From: Alphaproteobacteria bacterium | GTDB taxonomy: Bacteria; Pseudomonadota; Alphaproteobacteria; CALKHQ01 | Assembly: GCA_041396705.1 (NCBI GenBank) | Contig: JAWKYB010000011.1 | Span: 124,001-188,000, forward strand | Direction: 5' to 3' | DNA: 64,000 bases | Shown: positions 54,950-63,263 of the stretch, one piece after another | Layout: every line of letters starts with the position of its first letter | How positions within the stretch are numbered: position 1 is the stretch's first letter | Translations under genes and position numbers: made by a program | Notes under the pieces: generated by a model | Told to the model about the DNA's origin: nothing | Databases searched by the model: none | What the model saw: only the letters and a program-made list of their open reading frames with translations

Positions 54950-55954
54950 TCAGCCGGCCGGCAGCTCCTCCGTGTCGATCTCGGGCTGCAACGTGGCGGA
55001 ATAGCGGCCGCCGCTGACCGTGCGCGCGTTGATCATCGCCTCGAGCTCTGCCATTGCCGCCGGCGACAGGGCGACGTCGGCGGCGCCGAGGTCCTCCTCC
55101 AGATGCGCCACCGACGTGGTGCCCGGGATCGGCACGATGTGGTCGGCCTTGTGCAGCAGCCAGGCGATGGCCAGCTGGGCGCGGGTGCAGCCCAGTCGCG
55201 CCGCGCAGGCGCCGAAGCTGTCGAGCAGGCGCAGGTTGGCGGCGTAGTTCGGCTCCTGGAACCGCGGCATCGTGCGGCGGATGTCGCCGTCGGCGAACAC
55301 CGGCGGGTCGGCGACGCCGCCGGCGAGGAAGCCGCGCGCCACCGGCGAGAAGGCGACGTAGGTCACGCCCAGCTCGGCGCAGGCGTCGAGCACCGCCACC
55401 TCGGCATTGCGGGTCCACAGCGAATATTCGGACTGCACGGCGGCGATCGGGTGCACCGCATGGGCCTTGCGCAGGGTGGCGGCCGAGACCTCGGACAGGC
55501 CGATGGTCTTGACCTTGCCTTCGCGCACCAGGTCGGCCAGCGCGCCGACGCAGTCGGCGATCGGCGTCTTCTTGTCCCAGCGGTGCAGGTAGTAGAGGTC
55601 GATGACGTCGGTGTTCAGCCGGCGCAGCGACTCCTCGCAGGTCCGCTTGATCCGCGCCGGGCTGCTGTCGATGGCGCGGGTGCGGTTGGGGCCGGACATG
55701 CCGCACTTGCTGGCCAGCACGATCTCGTGCCGGTGCGCGCCCAGCGCCTCGCCGACCAGCACCTCGTTGTCGCCGTGGCCGTAGATGGCGGCGGTATCGA
55801 AATGGGTGACGCCGAGGTCGAAGGCGCGGCGGATCAGCGCGCGCGCATCCTCCGGCGACGGCCCCGGGCCGTAGGCATGGCTGACGTTCATGCAGCCGAG
55901 CCCGATCTCGGCGACGTCGAAGGGGCCGAGCCTGCGCGTTTTCATCGTCGTCAT
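54950..55954 (-). CDS. Aldo/keto reductase at the end of the lig operon
   Basis: A 334-residue AKR with the tetrad Asp and Tyr in FDTAAIYGHGDNEVLVG, Lys in VLASKCGMSG and His in YYLHRWDKKTP. The motif IPGTTSVAHLEEDLGA near the C-terminus matches the IolS/YajO-like group that uses NADP. ATG 55954 overlaps the ligC stop (ATGA), so it is translated with the protocatechuate genes. A role in handling a lignin-derived aldehyde upstream of protocatechuate is an inference from position. Confidence 0.88.
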   Translation of the reverse strand: MTTMKTRRLGPFDVAEIGLGCMNVSHAYGPGPSPEDARALIRRAFDLGVTHFDTAAIYGHGDNEVLVGEALGAHRHEIVLASKCGMSGPNRTRAIDSSPARIKRTCEESLRRLNTDVIDLYYLHRWDKKTPIADCVGALADLVREGKVKTIGLSEVSAATLRKAHAVHPIAAVQSEYSLWTRNAEVAVLDACAELGVTYVAFSPVARGFLAGGVADPPVFADGDIRRTMPRFQEPNYAANLRLLDSFGACAARLGCTRAQLAIAWLLHKADHIVPIPGTTSVAHLEEDLGAADVALSPAAMAELEAMINARTVSGGRYSATLQPEIDTEELPAG

Positions 55955-56905
55955 CCCTGTGCGGCGAGTTGGCGCTCGATCGCGTCGAGCGTGCGGTAGC
56001 AAGGCATCACCTTGGCGACGCTGGCATTGGGCTCGCGCCCGTCGCGGATCGCGGCGAAGAACGCGCGGTCCTGCAGTTCGATGCCGTTCATCGAGACGTC
56101 GACGGCGGAGACGTCGATTTTCTCGTCCCTGCCGGTGTAGAGGTCGTCGTAACGGGCGAGCCAAGTGCCGCTGTCGCAGATGTAGCGGAAGAAGGTGCCG
56201 AACGGACCGTCGTTGTTGAAGCTCAGCGACAGGGTCAGGATCGCGCCGTCGGCGGCCTTGATCTGGATCGACATGTCCATGGCGATGCCCAGCTGCAGGA
56301 TGCAGCGGCCCCTGGATGGCGTGGACCTGCACCGCCGGCTGGCCGGTCTGGTATTGGAACAGGTCGACCGTGTGGGCGGCGTGGTGCCACAGCAGGTGGT
56401 CGGTCCACGACCGCGGCTCGCCCTGGCGTTGGTGTTGCTGCGGCGGAAGAAATAGGTCTGCACGTCGTCCATCTGCTGGATGCGCGCCGCACCCGCGGGT
56501 CGCTGCGGCGCACCCACTGGTGCGACGGGTTGAACCGGCGGGTATGGCGGCGACCATGCAGACCAGCCCGGTCTCCCGCTGCGTCTGCAGCACCGCCTCG
56601 GCGTCGGCCAGGCTGTCGGCCAGCGGGATCTCCACCTGGACATGCTTGCCGGCCCGCATGCACTGGATCGCCTGGGCGGCGTGCTGCTGGGTCGGCGTGC
56701 ACAGGATCGCCGCCTGCACGCCGGGCAGCGCCAGCGCGTCGACCAGCTCGGTGGTTGCGTGCGGGATGCCGTAGCGCTTCGCCACTTCCTGGGTCGGTTC
56801 CAGCCGCCGCCCGACCAGCGAGACCACCTCGATGCCGCCGATCGCGGCGATGCCGTCGAGGTGCTTCTGGCCGAAGGCGCCGCCGCCGGCGACTATGATG
56901 CGCAT
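55951..56905 (-). pseudogene. ligC: 4-carboxy-2-hydroxymuconate-6-semialdehyde dehydrogenase LigC, frameshifted
   Basis: The Gfo/Idh/MocA-fold NADP enzyme that oxidises the LigAB product to 2-pyrone-4,6-dicarboxylate. From ATG 56905 the first frame reads VAGGGAFGQKHLDGIAAIGG, ILCTPTQQHAAQAIQCM and GKHVQVEIPLADS. A second frame near 56550 gives HTRRFNPSHQW, a third gives QQMDDVQTYFFRRSNTNA. The first frame returns for RSWTDHLLWHHAAHTVDLFQ, then the third carries LGIAMDMSIQIKAADG, LSFNNDGPFGTFFRYICDSG and NGIELQDRAFFAAIRDGREP to the stop. Indels lie near 56545, 56480-56510, 56422 and 56300. The expected length of about 317 residues is preserved. The N-terminal frame reads on into the aldo/keto reductase, which is not a real fusion. 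Confidence 0.85.
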
Positions 56906-56924
56906 CCGCTGCTCCCGTCCCGGT

Positions 56925-57767
56925 TCAGGTGTGGTTCTTCAGGATCAGGTGGCCGACCGCCGTGTTCGATGCCGGCACATGGTAGAAGCGGTGCACCTCG
57001 TCGACGGCGTCGTCGAGCGCGCCGCGCATGATCAGCCACATCACCAGCTCGATTCCCTCCGAGCCCGCCTCGCGGACATAGTCGATATGCGGCATCCTCG
57101 ACAACCCGGCCGGGTCGTGGATCAGGCGCTCGATGAAGTCGTGGTCGAACGCCTTGTTGATCAGGCCGGCGCGCGGGCCCTGCAGCTGGTGGCTCATGCC
57201 GCCGGTGCCCCAGACCTGGACGTTGAGGTCGTCGTCGTAGCGCTCGACCGCGCGGCGGATCGCCTTGCCCAGCGCATAGCAGCGCGCGCCCGACGGCGGC
57301 GGATACTGCACCACGTTGACCGCGAACGGGATCACCTTGCACGGCCACGCCCTGGGCTGGCCGAACATCAGCGACAGCGGCACGGTCAGACCGTGGTCGA
57401 CGTCCATCCTGTTGATGATGGTCAGGTCGAAGTCGTCCTGGATCACCGATTGGGCGATGTGCCAGGCGAGGTCGGGGTGGCCGATCACCTCCGGCACCGG
57501 CCGCCGGCCCCAGCCTTCGTCGGCGGGCTGGAAGCGGTCGGCACAGCCGATGGCGAAGGTGGGGATCATCTCCAGGCTGAACGCGGTGGCGTGGTCGTTG
57601 TAGACCAGGAAGATCACGTCAGGCTGTTCCTCGGCGATCCAGCGCTTGGAGAAGTCGTAGCCGGCGAACACCTTGGCCCAGTAGGGCTCCTGCGCCTTGC
57701 CGTGGTCCAGCGCCGCGCCGATCGCCGGCACGTGGCTGGTGGTGACGCCCGCGGTGATCCTAGCCAT
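56925..57767 (-). CDS. ligB: Protocatechuate 4,5-dioxygenase, beta (catalytic) subunit
   Basis: A 280-residue class III extradiol dioxygenase subunit. Iron ligands correspond to His12 in TTSHVPAIG, the His of LVYNDHATAF (about 59) and the Glu of GSEGIELVMW. The catalytic histidine is in GTGGMSHQLQGPRAG. It opens the ring of protocatechuate with oxygen between carbons 4 and 5. ATG 57767 lies 8 bp inside the end of ligA, as expected for coupled subunits. ligC follows 20 bp downstream. Confidence 0.95.
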   Translation of the reverse strand: MARITAGVTTSHVPAIGAALDHGKAQEPYWAKVFAGYDFSKRWIAEEQPDVIFLVYNDHATAFSLEMIPTFAIGCADRFQPADEGWGRRPVPEVIGHPDLAWHIAQSVIQDDFDLTIINRMDVDHGLTVPLSLMFGQPRAWPCKVIPFAVNVVQYPPPSGARCYALGKAIRRAVERYDDDLNVQVWGTGGMSHQLQGPRAGLINKAFDHDFIERLIHDPAGLSRMPHIDYVREAGSEGIELVMWLIMRGALDDAVDEVHRFYHVPASNTAVGHLILKNHT

Positions 57768-58155
57768 GCGCCTTCTCCCCGACATAGCGGTTGCCTTCGG
57801 GGGAGCGGCCGCCGGCGATCATCATGTCGCGATACGCCTCCTCGGTCATGCCGGTCATCAGCGAGGCGGCGTACTGGAAGCTCTGGCCGTCGGTGGCGAA
57901 GATCTTGGCCAGGAAATAGACGTTGCCGCCCAGCGCGATCATCCGGTTGTAGTCGCGGTCCAGCACCGCCCGCTTCTGGTCCTCGGTCATCGGCCACTGG
58001 TCCAGATAGGCGCGCTCGTTCTCGCGGAAGGCGTCGCGGTTGGCCGCCTTCATCAGCGACATGCAGAACTGGTTGAGGTGGTAGCCCTTGCGCGCCATCT
58101 CCGCGTCGAAGATCGTCGTGCCGGGGACGTCCTTGTAGGGTTTGTCCAGCGCCAT
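57760..58155 (-). CDS. ligA: Protocatechuate 4,5-dioxygenase, alpha subunit
   Basis: A 131-residue helical subunit that covers the LigB active site. It has the family features IPGTTIFDAEMARKGYHLN near the start (here preceded by DKPYKDV), LNQFCMSLMKAANRDAFREN and ERAYLDQWPMTEDQKRAVLD, with a C-terminal GMTEEAYRDMMIAGGRSPEG. Its start overlaps the ligI stop by one base and its stop overlaps the ligB start. Confidence 0.95.
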   Translation of the reverse strand: MALDKPYKDVPGTTIFDAEMARKGYHLNQFCMSLMKAANRDAFRENERAYLDQWPMTEDQKRAVLDRDYNRMIALGGNVYFLAKIFATDGQSFQYAASLMTGMTEEAYRDMMIAGGRSPEGNRYVGEKAHG

Positions 58156-59063
58156 CAGGCCACCTCCTCCGGCCAGTACAGCCGCATCGGATTGTCGACC
58201 AGCAGCTTCTGCTGCAGTTCAGCCGTGGTCGCGATGCGCGGGATGAAGTCGACCAGCTGGCCGTCGTCGGGCATGTGCGACTTCAGGTTGGGGTGCGGCC
58301 AGTCGGTGCCCCAGATCACCCGGTCCGGGAAGGTCTCGACGATCCGCCGCGAGAACGGCACCACGTCGTCGTAGGTCGGCGGGCCCACCTTGGTCAGGCG
58401 CTCGGTGCCGCTGACCTTGGACCAGAAGTTGGGGTGGTCGGCCATCAGCCGCACGAAGGTCTCGAACTCGGGCCCGTCGGCCGGCTTGGAAACGTCGGGC
58501 CGGCCCATGTGGTCGACCACGACCGTGGTCGGCAGCGAGGTGAAGAACGCCTGGTGCTCCGGCAGTTCCTGGATCTCGAAGTAGATCACGATGTGCCAGC
58601 CCAGCCGGGCCACCCGCTCGGCGATGCCGGCGAGCGCGTCGTGGGGCAGGGCGTCGACCAGGCGCTTGACGAAGTTGAAGCGCACGCCGCGGACGCCGCC
58701 GTCGTGCAGCATCTGCAGCTCCTCGTCGCCGACGCCCGGCTTCAGTCCGGCGACGCCGCGGGCGCGGCCGTTCGAGGCGGCGATGCCGTCCAGCATCGCC
58801 CGGTTGTCGGCGCCGTGGCAGGTCGCCTGGACGATGACGTTGCGCGAGAAGCCGAGGAAGTCGCGCAGCGCGAACAGCTTGTCCTTGCCGGCGTCGCAGG
58901 GGGTGTATTTGCGCTCCGGCGCATAGGGGAACTCGGCGCCGGGCCCGAAGATGTGGCAGTGGGCGTCGACCGCCCCGGGCGGCGGGGTGAATCGCGGCTT
59001 CGACGGGTTCTGGCAGTAGACCAGCCAGCCGGGGTCCATCTGGAATGTCTGTTGTGTGGTCAT
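58155..59063 (-). CDS. ligI: 2-pyrone-4,6-dicarboxylate hydrolase
   Basis: A 302-residue amidohydrolase-superfamily lactonase that opens 2-pyrone-4,6-dicarboxylate to 4-oxalomesaconate. It has the DAHCHIFGPGAEFPYAPER block near residue 33, VIVQATCHGADNRAMLDGI, VRGVRFNFVKRLVD, VDHMGRPDV and the catalytic aspartate in IWGTDWPHPNLK near the C-terminus. Length and motif order match LigI. It lies within the ligJ-I-A-B-C operon; an 80-bp spacer with a palindrome separates it from ligJ. Confidence 0.95.
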   Translation of the reverse strand: MTTQQTFQMDPGWLVYCQNPSKPRFTPPPGAVDAHCHIFGPGAEFPYAPERKYTPCDAGKDKLFALRDFLGFSRNVIVQATCHGADNRAMLDGIAASNGRARGVAGLKPGVGDEELQMLHDGGVRGVRFNFVKRLVDALPHDALAGIAERVARLGWHIVIYFEIQELPEHQAFFTSLPTTVVVDHMGRPDVSKPADGPEFETFVRLMADHPNFWSKVSGTERLTKVGPPTYDDVVPFSRRIVETFPDRVIWGTDWPHPNLKSHMPDDGQLVDFIPRIATTAELQQKLLVDNPMRLYWPEEVA

Positions 59064-59089
59064 TCGTCTCTCAAAGCAAAATCGGTCAT

Positions 59090-59118
59090 GTCATCCCCGG
59101 GCTTGTCCCGGGGATGAC
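59090..59118. repeat. Perfect palindrome between ligJ and ligI
   Basis: GTCATCCCCGGG (59090-59101) and CCCGGGGATGAC (59107-59118) form a 12-bp perfect stem with loop CTTGT. There is no T tract. The sequence type is known as a dispersed intergenic element in alphaproteobacteria. In the mRNA it could stabilise ends or lower readthrough from ligJ to ligI. Confidence 0.7.
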
Positions 59119-59143
59119 GGCCATTGCTGGCAGGACGCGCGCA

Positions 59144-60166
59144 TCACCGGCCCTGGGCCTTCAGGATGGCGTCGAGCCGCGGATAGACGCGCCGCGCATT
59201 CAACGCGAACACCTTGCGCTTGTCGGCCTCTGGGATGGCCAGCGCGTCGATGTAGCGGCGGGTGTCGTCGAAATGATGCCCGGTCTCCGGGTCGATGCCG
59301 CGCACGGCGCCGACCATCTCGGAGCCGAACAGGATGTTGTCGACCGCGATCACCCGGAACAGGAGGTCGATGCCGGGCTGGTGATAGACGCAGGTGTCGA
59401 AGAACACGTTGCGCATCACATGCTCCGGCAGCGGCGGGCGCTTCAGCATGTCGGCGAGCCCGCGATAGCGGCCCCAGTGATAGGGCACCGCGCCGCCGCC
59501 GTGCGGGATGACGAACCGCAGCGTCGGGAAGTCGCGGAACAGGTCGCCCTCGATGAACTGCATGAAGGCGGTGGTGTCGGCGTTGATGTAGTGGGCGCCG
59601 GTGGCGTGGAAGTTGGGGTTGCACGAGCTGGAGACGTGGATCATCGCCGGCACGTCGAGCTCGACCATAGCCTCGTAGAACGGGTACCAGTGCCGGTCGG
59701 TCAGCGGCGGCGCGGTCCAGTGGCCGCCGGACGGGTCCGGGTTCAGGTTGCAGCCGACGAAGCCGAGCTCCTCGACGCAGCGCCGCAGCTCGTCGACCGA
59801 GTTCGCCACCGGCACGCCGGGCGACTGCGGCAGCTGGCAGACGCCGATGAAGTTCTGCGGGAACAGGTCGACCACCCGCTTGATCAGGTCGTTGCAGGCG
59901 CGGGTCCAGTCGCGCGAGGTCGCCTCGTCGCCGACATGGTGGGCCATGGCCGACGCCCGCGGCGAGAAGATGGTCATGTCGGCGCCGCGTGCGCGCAGCA
60001 GCTTGAGCTGGTTGTTCTCGATGCTCTCGCGGATGGCGTCGTCGCCGATTTCCGCCGCCGCCGGCGGCGGCAGCGTAGGGTCGGCCAGCCGCGCGATCTG
60101 CGCGTCGCGATAAGCCTGCAGCGGCGGCGGCGCCGTCGTGTAGTGGCCGTGGCAGTCGATGATCAT
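59144..60166 (-). CDS. ligJ: 4-oxalomesaconate hydratase
   Basis: A 340-residue zinc amidohydrolase-fold hydratase that adds water to 4-oxalomesaconate, giving 4-carboxy-4-hydroxy-2-oxoadipate. It starts MIIDCHGHYTTAP, with metal ligands His6 and His8. It continues with RGADMTIFSPRASAMAHHVG, LGFVGCNLNPDPSGG, IHVSSSCNPNFH, RFVIPHGGGAVPYHWGRYRG and ILFGSEMVGAVRGIDP, which match LigJ in order and length. The ATG overlaps the stop of the upstream oxidoreductase gene (ATGA). Confidence 0.94.
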   Translation of the reverse strand: MIIDCHGHYTTAPPPLQAYRDAQIARLADPTLPPPAAAEIGDDAIRESIENNQLKLLRARGADMTIFSPRASAMAHHVGDEATSRDWTRACNDLIKRVVDLFPQNFIGVCQLPQSPGVPVANSVDELRRCVEELGFVGCNLNPDPSGGHWTAPPLTDRHWYPFYEAMVELDVPAMIHVSSSCNPNFHATGAHYINADTTAFMQFIEGDLFRDFPTLRFVIPHGGGAVPYHWGRYRGLADMLKRPPLPEHVMRNVFFDTCVYHQPGIDLLFRVIAVDNILFGSEMVGAVRGIDPETGHHFDDTRRYIDALAIPEADKRKVFALNARRVYPRLDAILKAQGR

Positions 60167-61059
60167 GCCTCTGGCGCCTCCTCCGCGTCCAGCGTCGCCA
60201 GGATCGCGTCCAGCATCCCGGTCAGGTCGGCCGCCTGCGCCGCGGTGCGGAAGCCGGCGGCCCAGTCCTGGCGCTCGGCGGCGCCGGCGCTCATGTGCGG
60301 GTCCAGCCCGGCATCGGCGACGGTGCGTGCCACCTCGCGCATCTCCTCCGCCCGCCGCGCGCCATGCACCAGCGAGCGGCCGATCATGTAGCGGGCGCGC
60401 TCCGGCCAGTCGTCCAGCGGGAACAGGTCGCGCAGCGACGCCAGCACCGTGTCGTCGACGCCGTAGCGGCGCGCCGCCAGCAGCCCCTCGGCCAGCAGCG
60501 CCTCGATCCCCTTGATCATCACGCTGCGGCACATCTTGGCCGCCGATGCCTTGCCGACCTCGGCATCGAACACCCTGGCGCCGGCAAAGCCGAGGTCGTG
60601 GGCGACCGGATAAAAGGCCGCGGCATGCGGCCCGCCGAGCAGGATCGCGGTGGCGATCCGCTGCGGCGCGATCGGCGACATCACCGCCGCCTCGACATAG
60701 CGGCCGCCGCCGTCCTCGATCGCGCGGGCGGCGCGCCGCTTCTCGGCCGGCGAGGCGGAGTTGAGGTCGAGGTAGAAGGTGCCGGCCGCGATCGCGGCGG
60801 CGGAGGCCTGCGCCGCGGCGACCGCCTGCGCCGCGGTGACCGCGCTGATCACGATGTCGGCGCCGCGCCCGGCGTCGGCCGCGTCGCCGGCCGGGCGCAC
60901 GGCGCGCGCCGCCACTGCAGCCGACGGGCCGCTCGACGGATCGGCGAATTTCACATCCCAGGCCGCCAGCCGCACCGCGCCGCCGGCCGCGAGGTCGTCG
61001 GCCAGGGTCTGCCCGACCTCGCCGAAGCCGATCAGACTGATGTCGTGCCGGTTGGTCAA
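60163..61059 (-). CDS. NAD(P)-binding oxidoreductase, DUF1932/6-phosphogluconate-dehydrogenase-like
   Basis: A 298-residue protein if TTG 61059 is used; ATG 61143 would add 28 Arg/Pro-rich residues unlike the family. The Rossmann start ISLIGFGEVGQTLADDLAA is followed by ADIVISAVTAAQAVAAAQ, YLDLNSASPAEKRRAARAI, EAAVMSPIAPQRIATAILLG and the C-terminal helical DUF1932-like domain beginning AAKMCRSVMIKGIEALLAEG. The substrate is unknown. Position at the head of the ligJ-I-A-B-C unit, coupled to ligJ, suggests an auxiliary step of aromatic-acid breakdown, perhaps with a hydroxy-acid intermediate. Confidence 0.8.
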   Translation of the reverse strand: MTNRHDISLIGFGEVGQTLADDLAAGGAVRLAAWDVKFADPSSGPSAAVAARAVRPAGDAADAGRGADIVISAVTAAQAVAAAQASAAAIAAGTFYLDLNSASPAEKRRAARAIEDGGGRYVEAAVMSPIAPQRIATAILLGGPHAAAFYPVAHDLGFAGARVFDAEVGKASAAKMCRSVMIKGIEALLAEGLLAARRYGVDDTVLASLRDLFPLDDWPERARYMIGRSLVHGARRAEEMREVARTVADAGLDPHMSAGAAERQDWAAGFRTAAQAADLTGMLDAILATLDAEEAPEA

Positions 61060-61215
61060 ATCGTGGTCCGGTTGCCGTCCCCGGGCCCGCTGCGGCGGCC
61101 GGCCCGGCGTGCCGGCCGGCCGTCCATTCCAATGTCGTCGCACGCGGGCCGCGTTTCCTAGCTGCGAAGTGTCGGGAAACCGACCGGCTGCGGCCAGCGC
61201 CTTTTGCGCCGGCCG

Positions 61216-62451
61216 CTATAACCCTTCGCTATCGGGGGCCATCGTGCCCAGCCCGGTGGCGACATGGCCGGCGACACGCAGGGCCGCGACCAGCGCGGTC
61301 TGCAGCGGGGTCGGCACCCAGTCGCTGCGCAGCGTCAGGCCGATCGGCCGCTCGGTCTGCGGCAGGTCGAGCGGCAGCACGGTCAGCACGCCGAACCGGG
61401 TCTCGACCGCCACCTGGGCGCGCGACAGGATGGCCAGCCGGTCCGACCCCATCAGCACGCCGCGCAGCGCGACCAGCGAGCCGGTCTCGATCACGTTCGC
61501 CGGCGGCATGCGCCCGGCCAGCGCGAACATCTGCTCGAACCGCGCGCGCGCCGGCGTGTTCGGCCGTGGCGCCACCCACGGCCAGTCCAGCACGTCGGTC
61601 AGCGCCAGGGTGGCGCGGGCGGCCAGCGGGTGGTCCGGCCGCGCGATCACGCACAGCCGGTCGCTGAACAGCGGCTCCTGCACGATGTCGGCGGGCAGCG
61701 GCGGCTGGCGCAGCGCGCCGACGATCAGGTCCAGATCGCCGCGCCGCAGCGCCGCGATCAGCCCCTCATAGGCGCCCTCGACGATGGAGACGGCGACGTC
61801 GGGGAAGCGGGCGGTGACGGCGTTGACCGCGGCCGGCAGGATCTCGGTGCGGGCCAGCGGCAGGCAGCCGACCGCGACCCGGCCGGTGACGGTGCCGGCC
61901 AGCGCGGCGAGGTCGTGGCCGGCCGCCTCGATCTCGCCGAGCGCCAGGTTGGCCATGCGGGCCAGATCGCGGCCGGGCTGGGTCAGCACCAGGCCGTGGC
62001 TGAGCCGCTCGAACAGCGGCACGCCGACCACCCGCTCCAGATCGCGGGCGGCCCGGTGGACGCTGGGCTGGGCGAGACCGAGCTGGCGGGCGGCACTGGC
62101 GAAGCCCTCGGTGCTGCCGACCGCGACCAGCGCGCGCAGCTGCGCCATCGTCGCCAGCCGTTCCAGCGGGCGCGGCTGTCCGCCGCCGGCGGCCAGCCGG
62201 CGCCCGGCCAGGGCCAGATGCTGCAGCGCCCGCTCGACCCGCCGCTGCAGCACCTCGCCGGCCGCAGTCAGGTACATGCCGGTGCTGCGCCGGTGGAACA
62301 GCGGGGTGCCGAAGCGCCGTTCCAGCTGGGCGATCGCCTTGGTCACCGCCGGCTGCGACAGGTTCGCCGCCTCGGCCGCACGGTTGGCGGTGCCGAGCCG
62401 CGCGGTCAGGTCGAAGGCGAGCAGATGGCGCAGCGACGGCGGTCGATCCAT
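61216..62451 (-). CDS. LysR-type regulator with two N-terminal HTH domains
   Basis: A 411-residue regulator, about 100 longer than usual. It has two complete LysR HTH domains in tandem: residues about 6-65 (LAFDLTARLGTANRAAEAAN, then LSQPAVTKAIAQLERRFGTP) and about 101-160 (RALVAVGSTEGFASAARQLG, then LAQPSVHRAARDLERVVGVP). A single effector-binding domain follows at about 187-400, with GRVAVGCLPLARTEILPAAV and DLDLIVGALR. ATG 62451 is preferred over 62511 because an inverted repeat and a TATAAAC sequence occupy the extra stretch. It is divergent from ligK and upstream of the ligJ-I-A-B-C operon, so it probably controls both in response to a pathway intermediate. Confidence 0.88.
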   Translation of the reverse strand: MDRPPSLRHLLAFDLTARLGTANRAAEAANLSQPAVTKAIAQLERRFGTPLFHRRSTGMYLTAAGEVLQRRVERALQHLALAGRRLAAGGGQPRPLERLATMAQLRALVAVGSTEGFASAARQLGLAQPSVHRAARDLERVVGVPLFERLSHGLVLTQPGRDLARMANLALGEIEAAGHDLAALAGTVTGRVAVGCLPLARTEILPAAVNAVTARFPDVAVSIVEGAYEGLIAALRRGDLDLIVGALRQPPLPADIVQEPLFSDRLCVIARPDHPLAARATLALTDVLDWPWVAPRPNTPARARFEQMFALAGRMPPANVIETGSLVALRGVLMGSDRLAILSRAQVAVETRFGVLTVLPLDLPQTERPIGLTLRSDWVPTPLQTALVAALRVAGHVATGLGTMAPDSEGL

Positions 62452-62483
62452 GGCGCGGTTTCGGTCTTGCTCCGCAGGCGGGC

Positions 62484-62539
62484 GATAGCCAAAGTTTATA
62501 CCCAATCGCATCCATGCCGCTTCGTCACAAGTGGCTATC
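62484..62539. promoter_or_regulatory. Inverted repeat in the lysR/ligK divergent spacer
   Basis: GATAGCCA (62484-62491) and TGGCTATC (62532-62539) are perfect inverted copies separated by 40 bp, close to one nucleoprotein span of a tetrameric LysR regulator. GTTTATACCC at 62494-62503 gives TATAAAC on the minus strand, a possible -10 for the regulator gene. Confidence 0.4.
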
Positions 62540-62588
62540 CGCGCATGGTTGCGGGCCGATCTTCCGTGCGGCTGCTGGGCAGGCGATC

Positions 62589-63263
62589 ATGAGCCATTGT
62601 GTCGTTCAGAATATCCGGCGCGCCGATGCGTCGGCGATCGCCGGCCTGGGCGAGGCCGGGGTGGCGACGGTGCACGAGGCCCAGGGCCGCACCGGCCTGA
62701 TGCTCAGCTACATGCGGCCGATCTATGCCGGCGCACGCATCGCCGGCAGCGCGGTCACCGTGTCGGTGCCGCCGGCCGACAACTGGATGATCCACGTCGC
62801 GGTCGAGCAGTGCCAGCCCGGCGACATCATGGTGGTGGCGCCGACATCGCCCTGTGACGCCGGCTATTTCGGCGACCTGCTGGCCAACTCGCTGGCGGCG
62901 CGCGGCGTGCGCGGGCTGGTGATCGAGGCCGGGGTGCGCGACGTGCGCGAGCTGACCGCGATGGGCTTTCCGGTGTGGTCGCGCGCGATCTCGGCGCAGG
63001 GCACCGTCAAGGAGACGCTGGGCTCGGTCAACGTGCCGCTGGTCTGTGCCGGCGCCCTGGTCAACCCCGGCGACGTGATCGTCGCCGACGACGATGGCGT
63101 CTGCGTGGTGCCGTGCGACACCGCGGCGGACGCGCTGGCCAAGGCGCGGGCGCGCGAGGAGAAGGAGGCCGGCGTGCGCGCGCGCCTGGTCGCCGGCGAG
63201 CTCGGGCTCGACGTCTACGGCATGCGTGCGAAGCTGGCCGAGAAGGGCCTGAAATATGTCTGA
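62589..63263 (+). CDS. ligK: 4-carboxy-4-hydroxy-2-oxoadipate aldolase/oxaloacetate decarboxylase
   Basis: A 224-residue class II pyruvate aldolase of the RraA-like fold, the last pathway step giving pyruvate and oxaloacetate. It shows VATVHEAQGRTGLMLSYMRP, GSAVTVSVPPADNWMIHVAV, QPGDIMVVAP, CDAGYFGDLLANSLAARGVR and the metal/substrate block GLVIEAGVRDVRELTAMGFP, then NPGDVIVADDDGVCVVP. ATG 62589 gives the normal length; ATG 62514 would extend into the promoter. It overlaps ligU by 8 bp. Confidence 0.94.
   Translation: MSHCVVQNIRRADASAIAGLGEAGVATVHEAQGRTGLMLSYMRPIYAGARIAGSAVTVSVPPADNWMIHVAVEQCQPGDIMVVAPTSPCDAGYFGDLLANSLAARGVRGLVIEAGVRDVRELTAMGFPVWSRAISAQGTVKETLGSVNVPLVCAGALVNPGDVIVADDDGVCVVPCDTAADALAKARAREEKEAGVRARLVAGELGLDVYGMRAKLAEKGLKYV

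Noticed and set aside
54950..56905. 652-codon frame resembling a LigC-aldo/keto reductase fusion
   Set aside because: The middle lacks LigC homology in this frame; homology continues in other frames, and a separate ATG for the reductase overlaps the true ligC stop.
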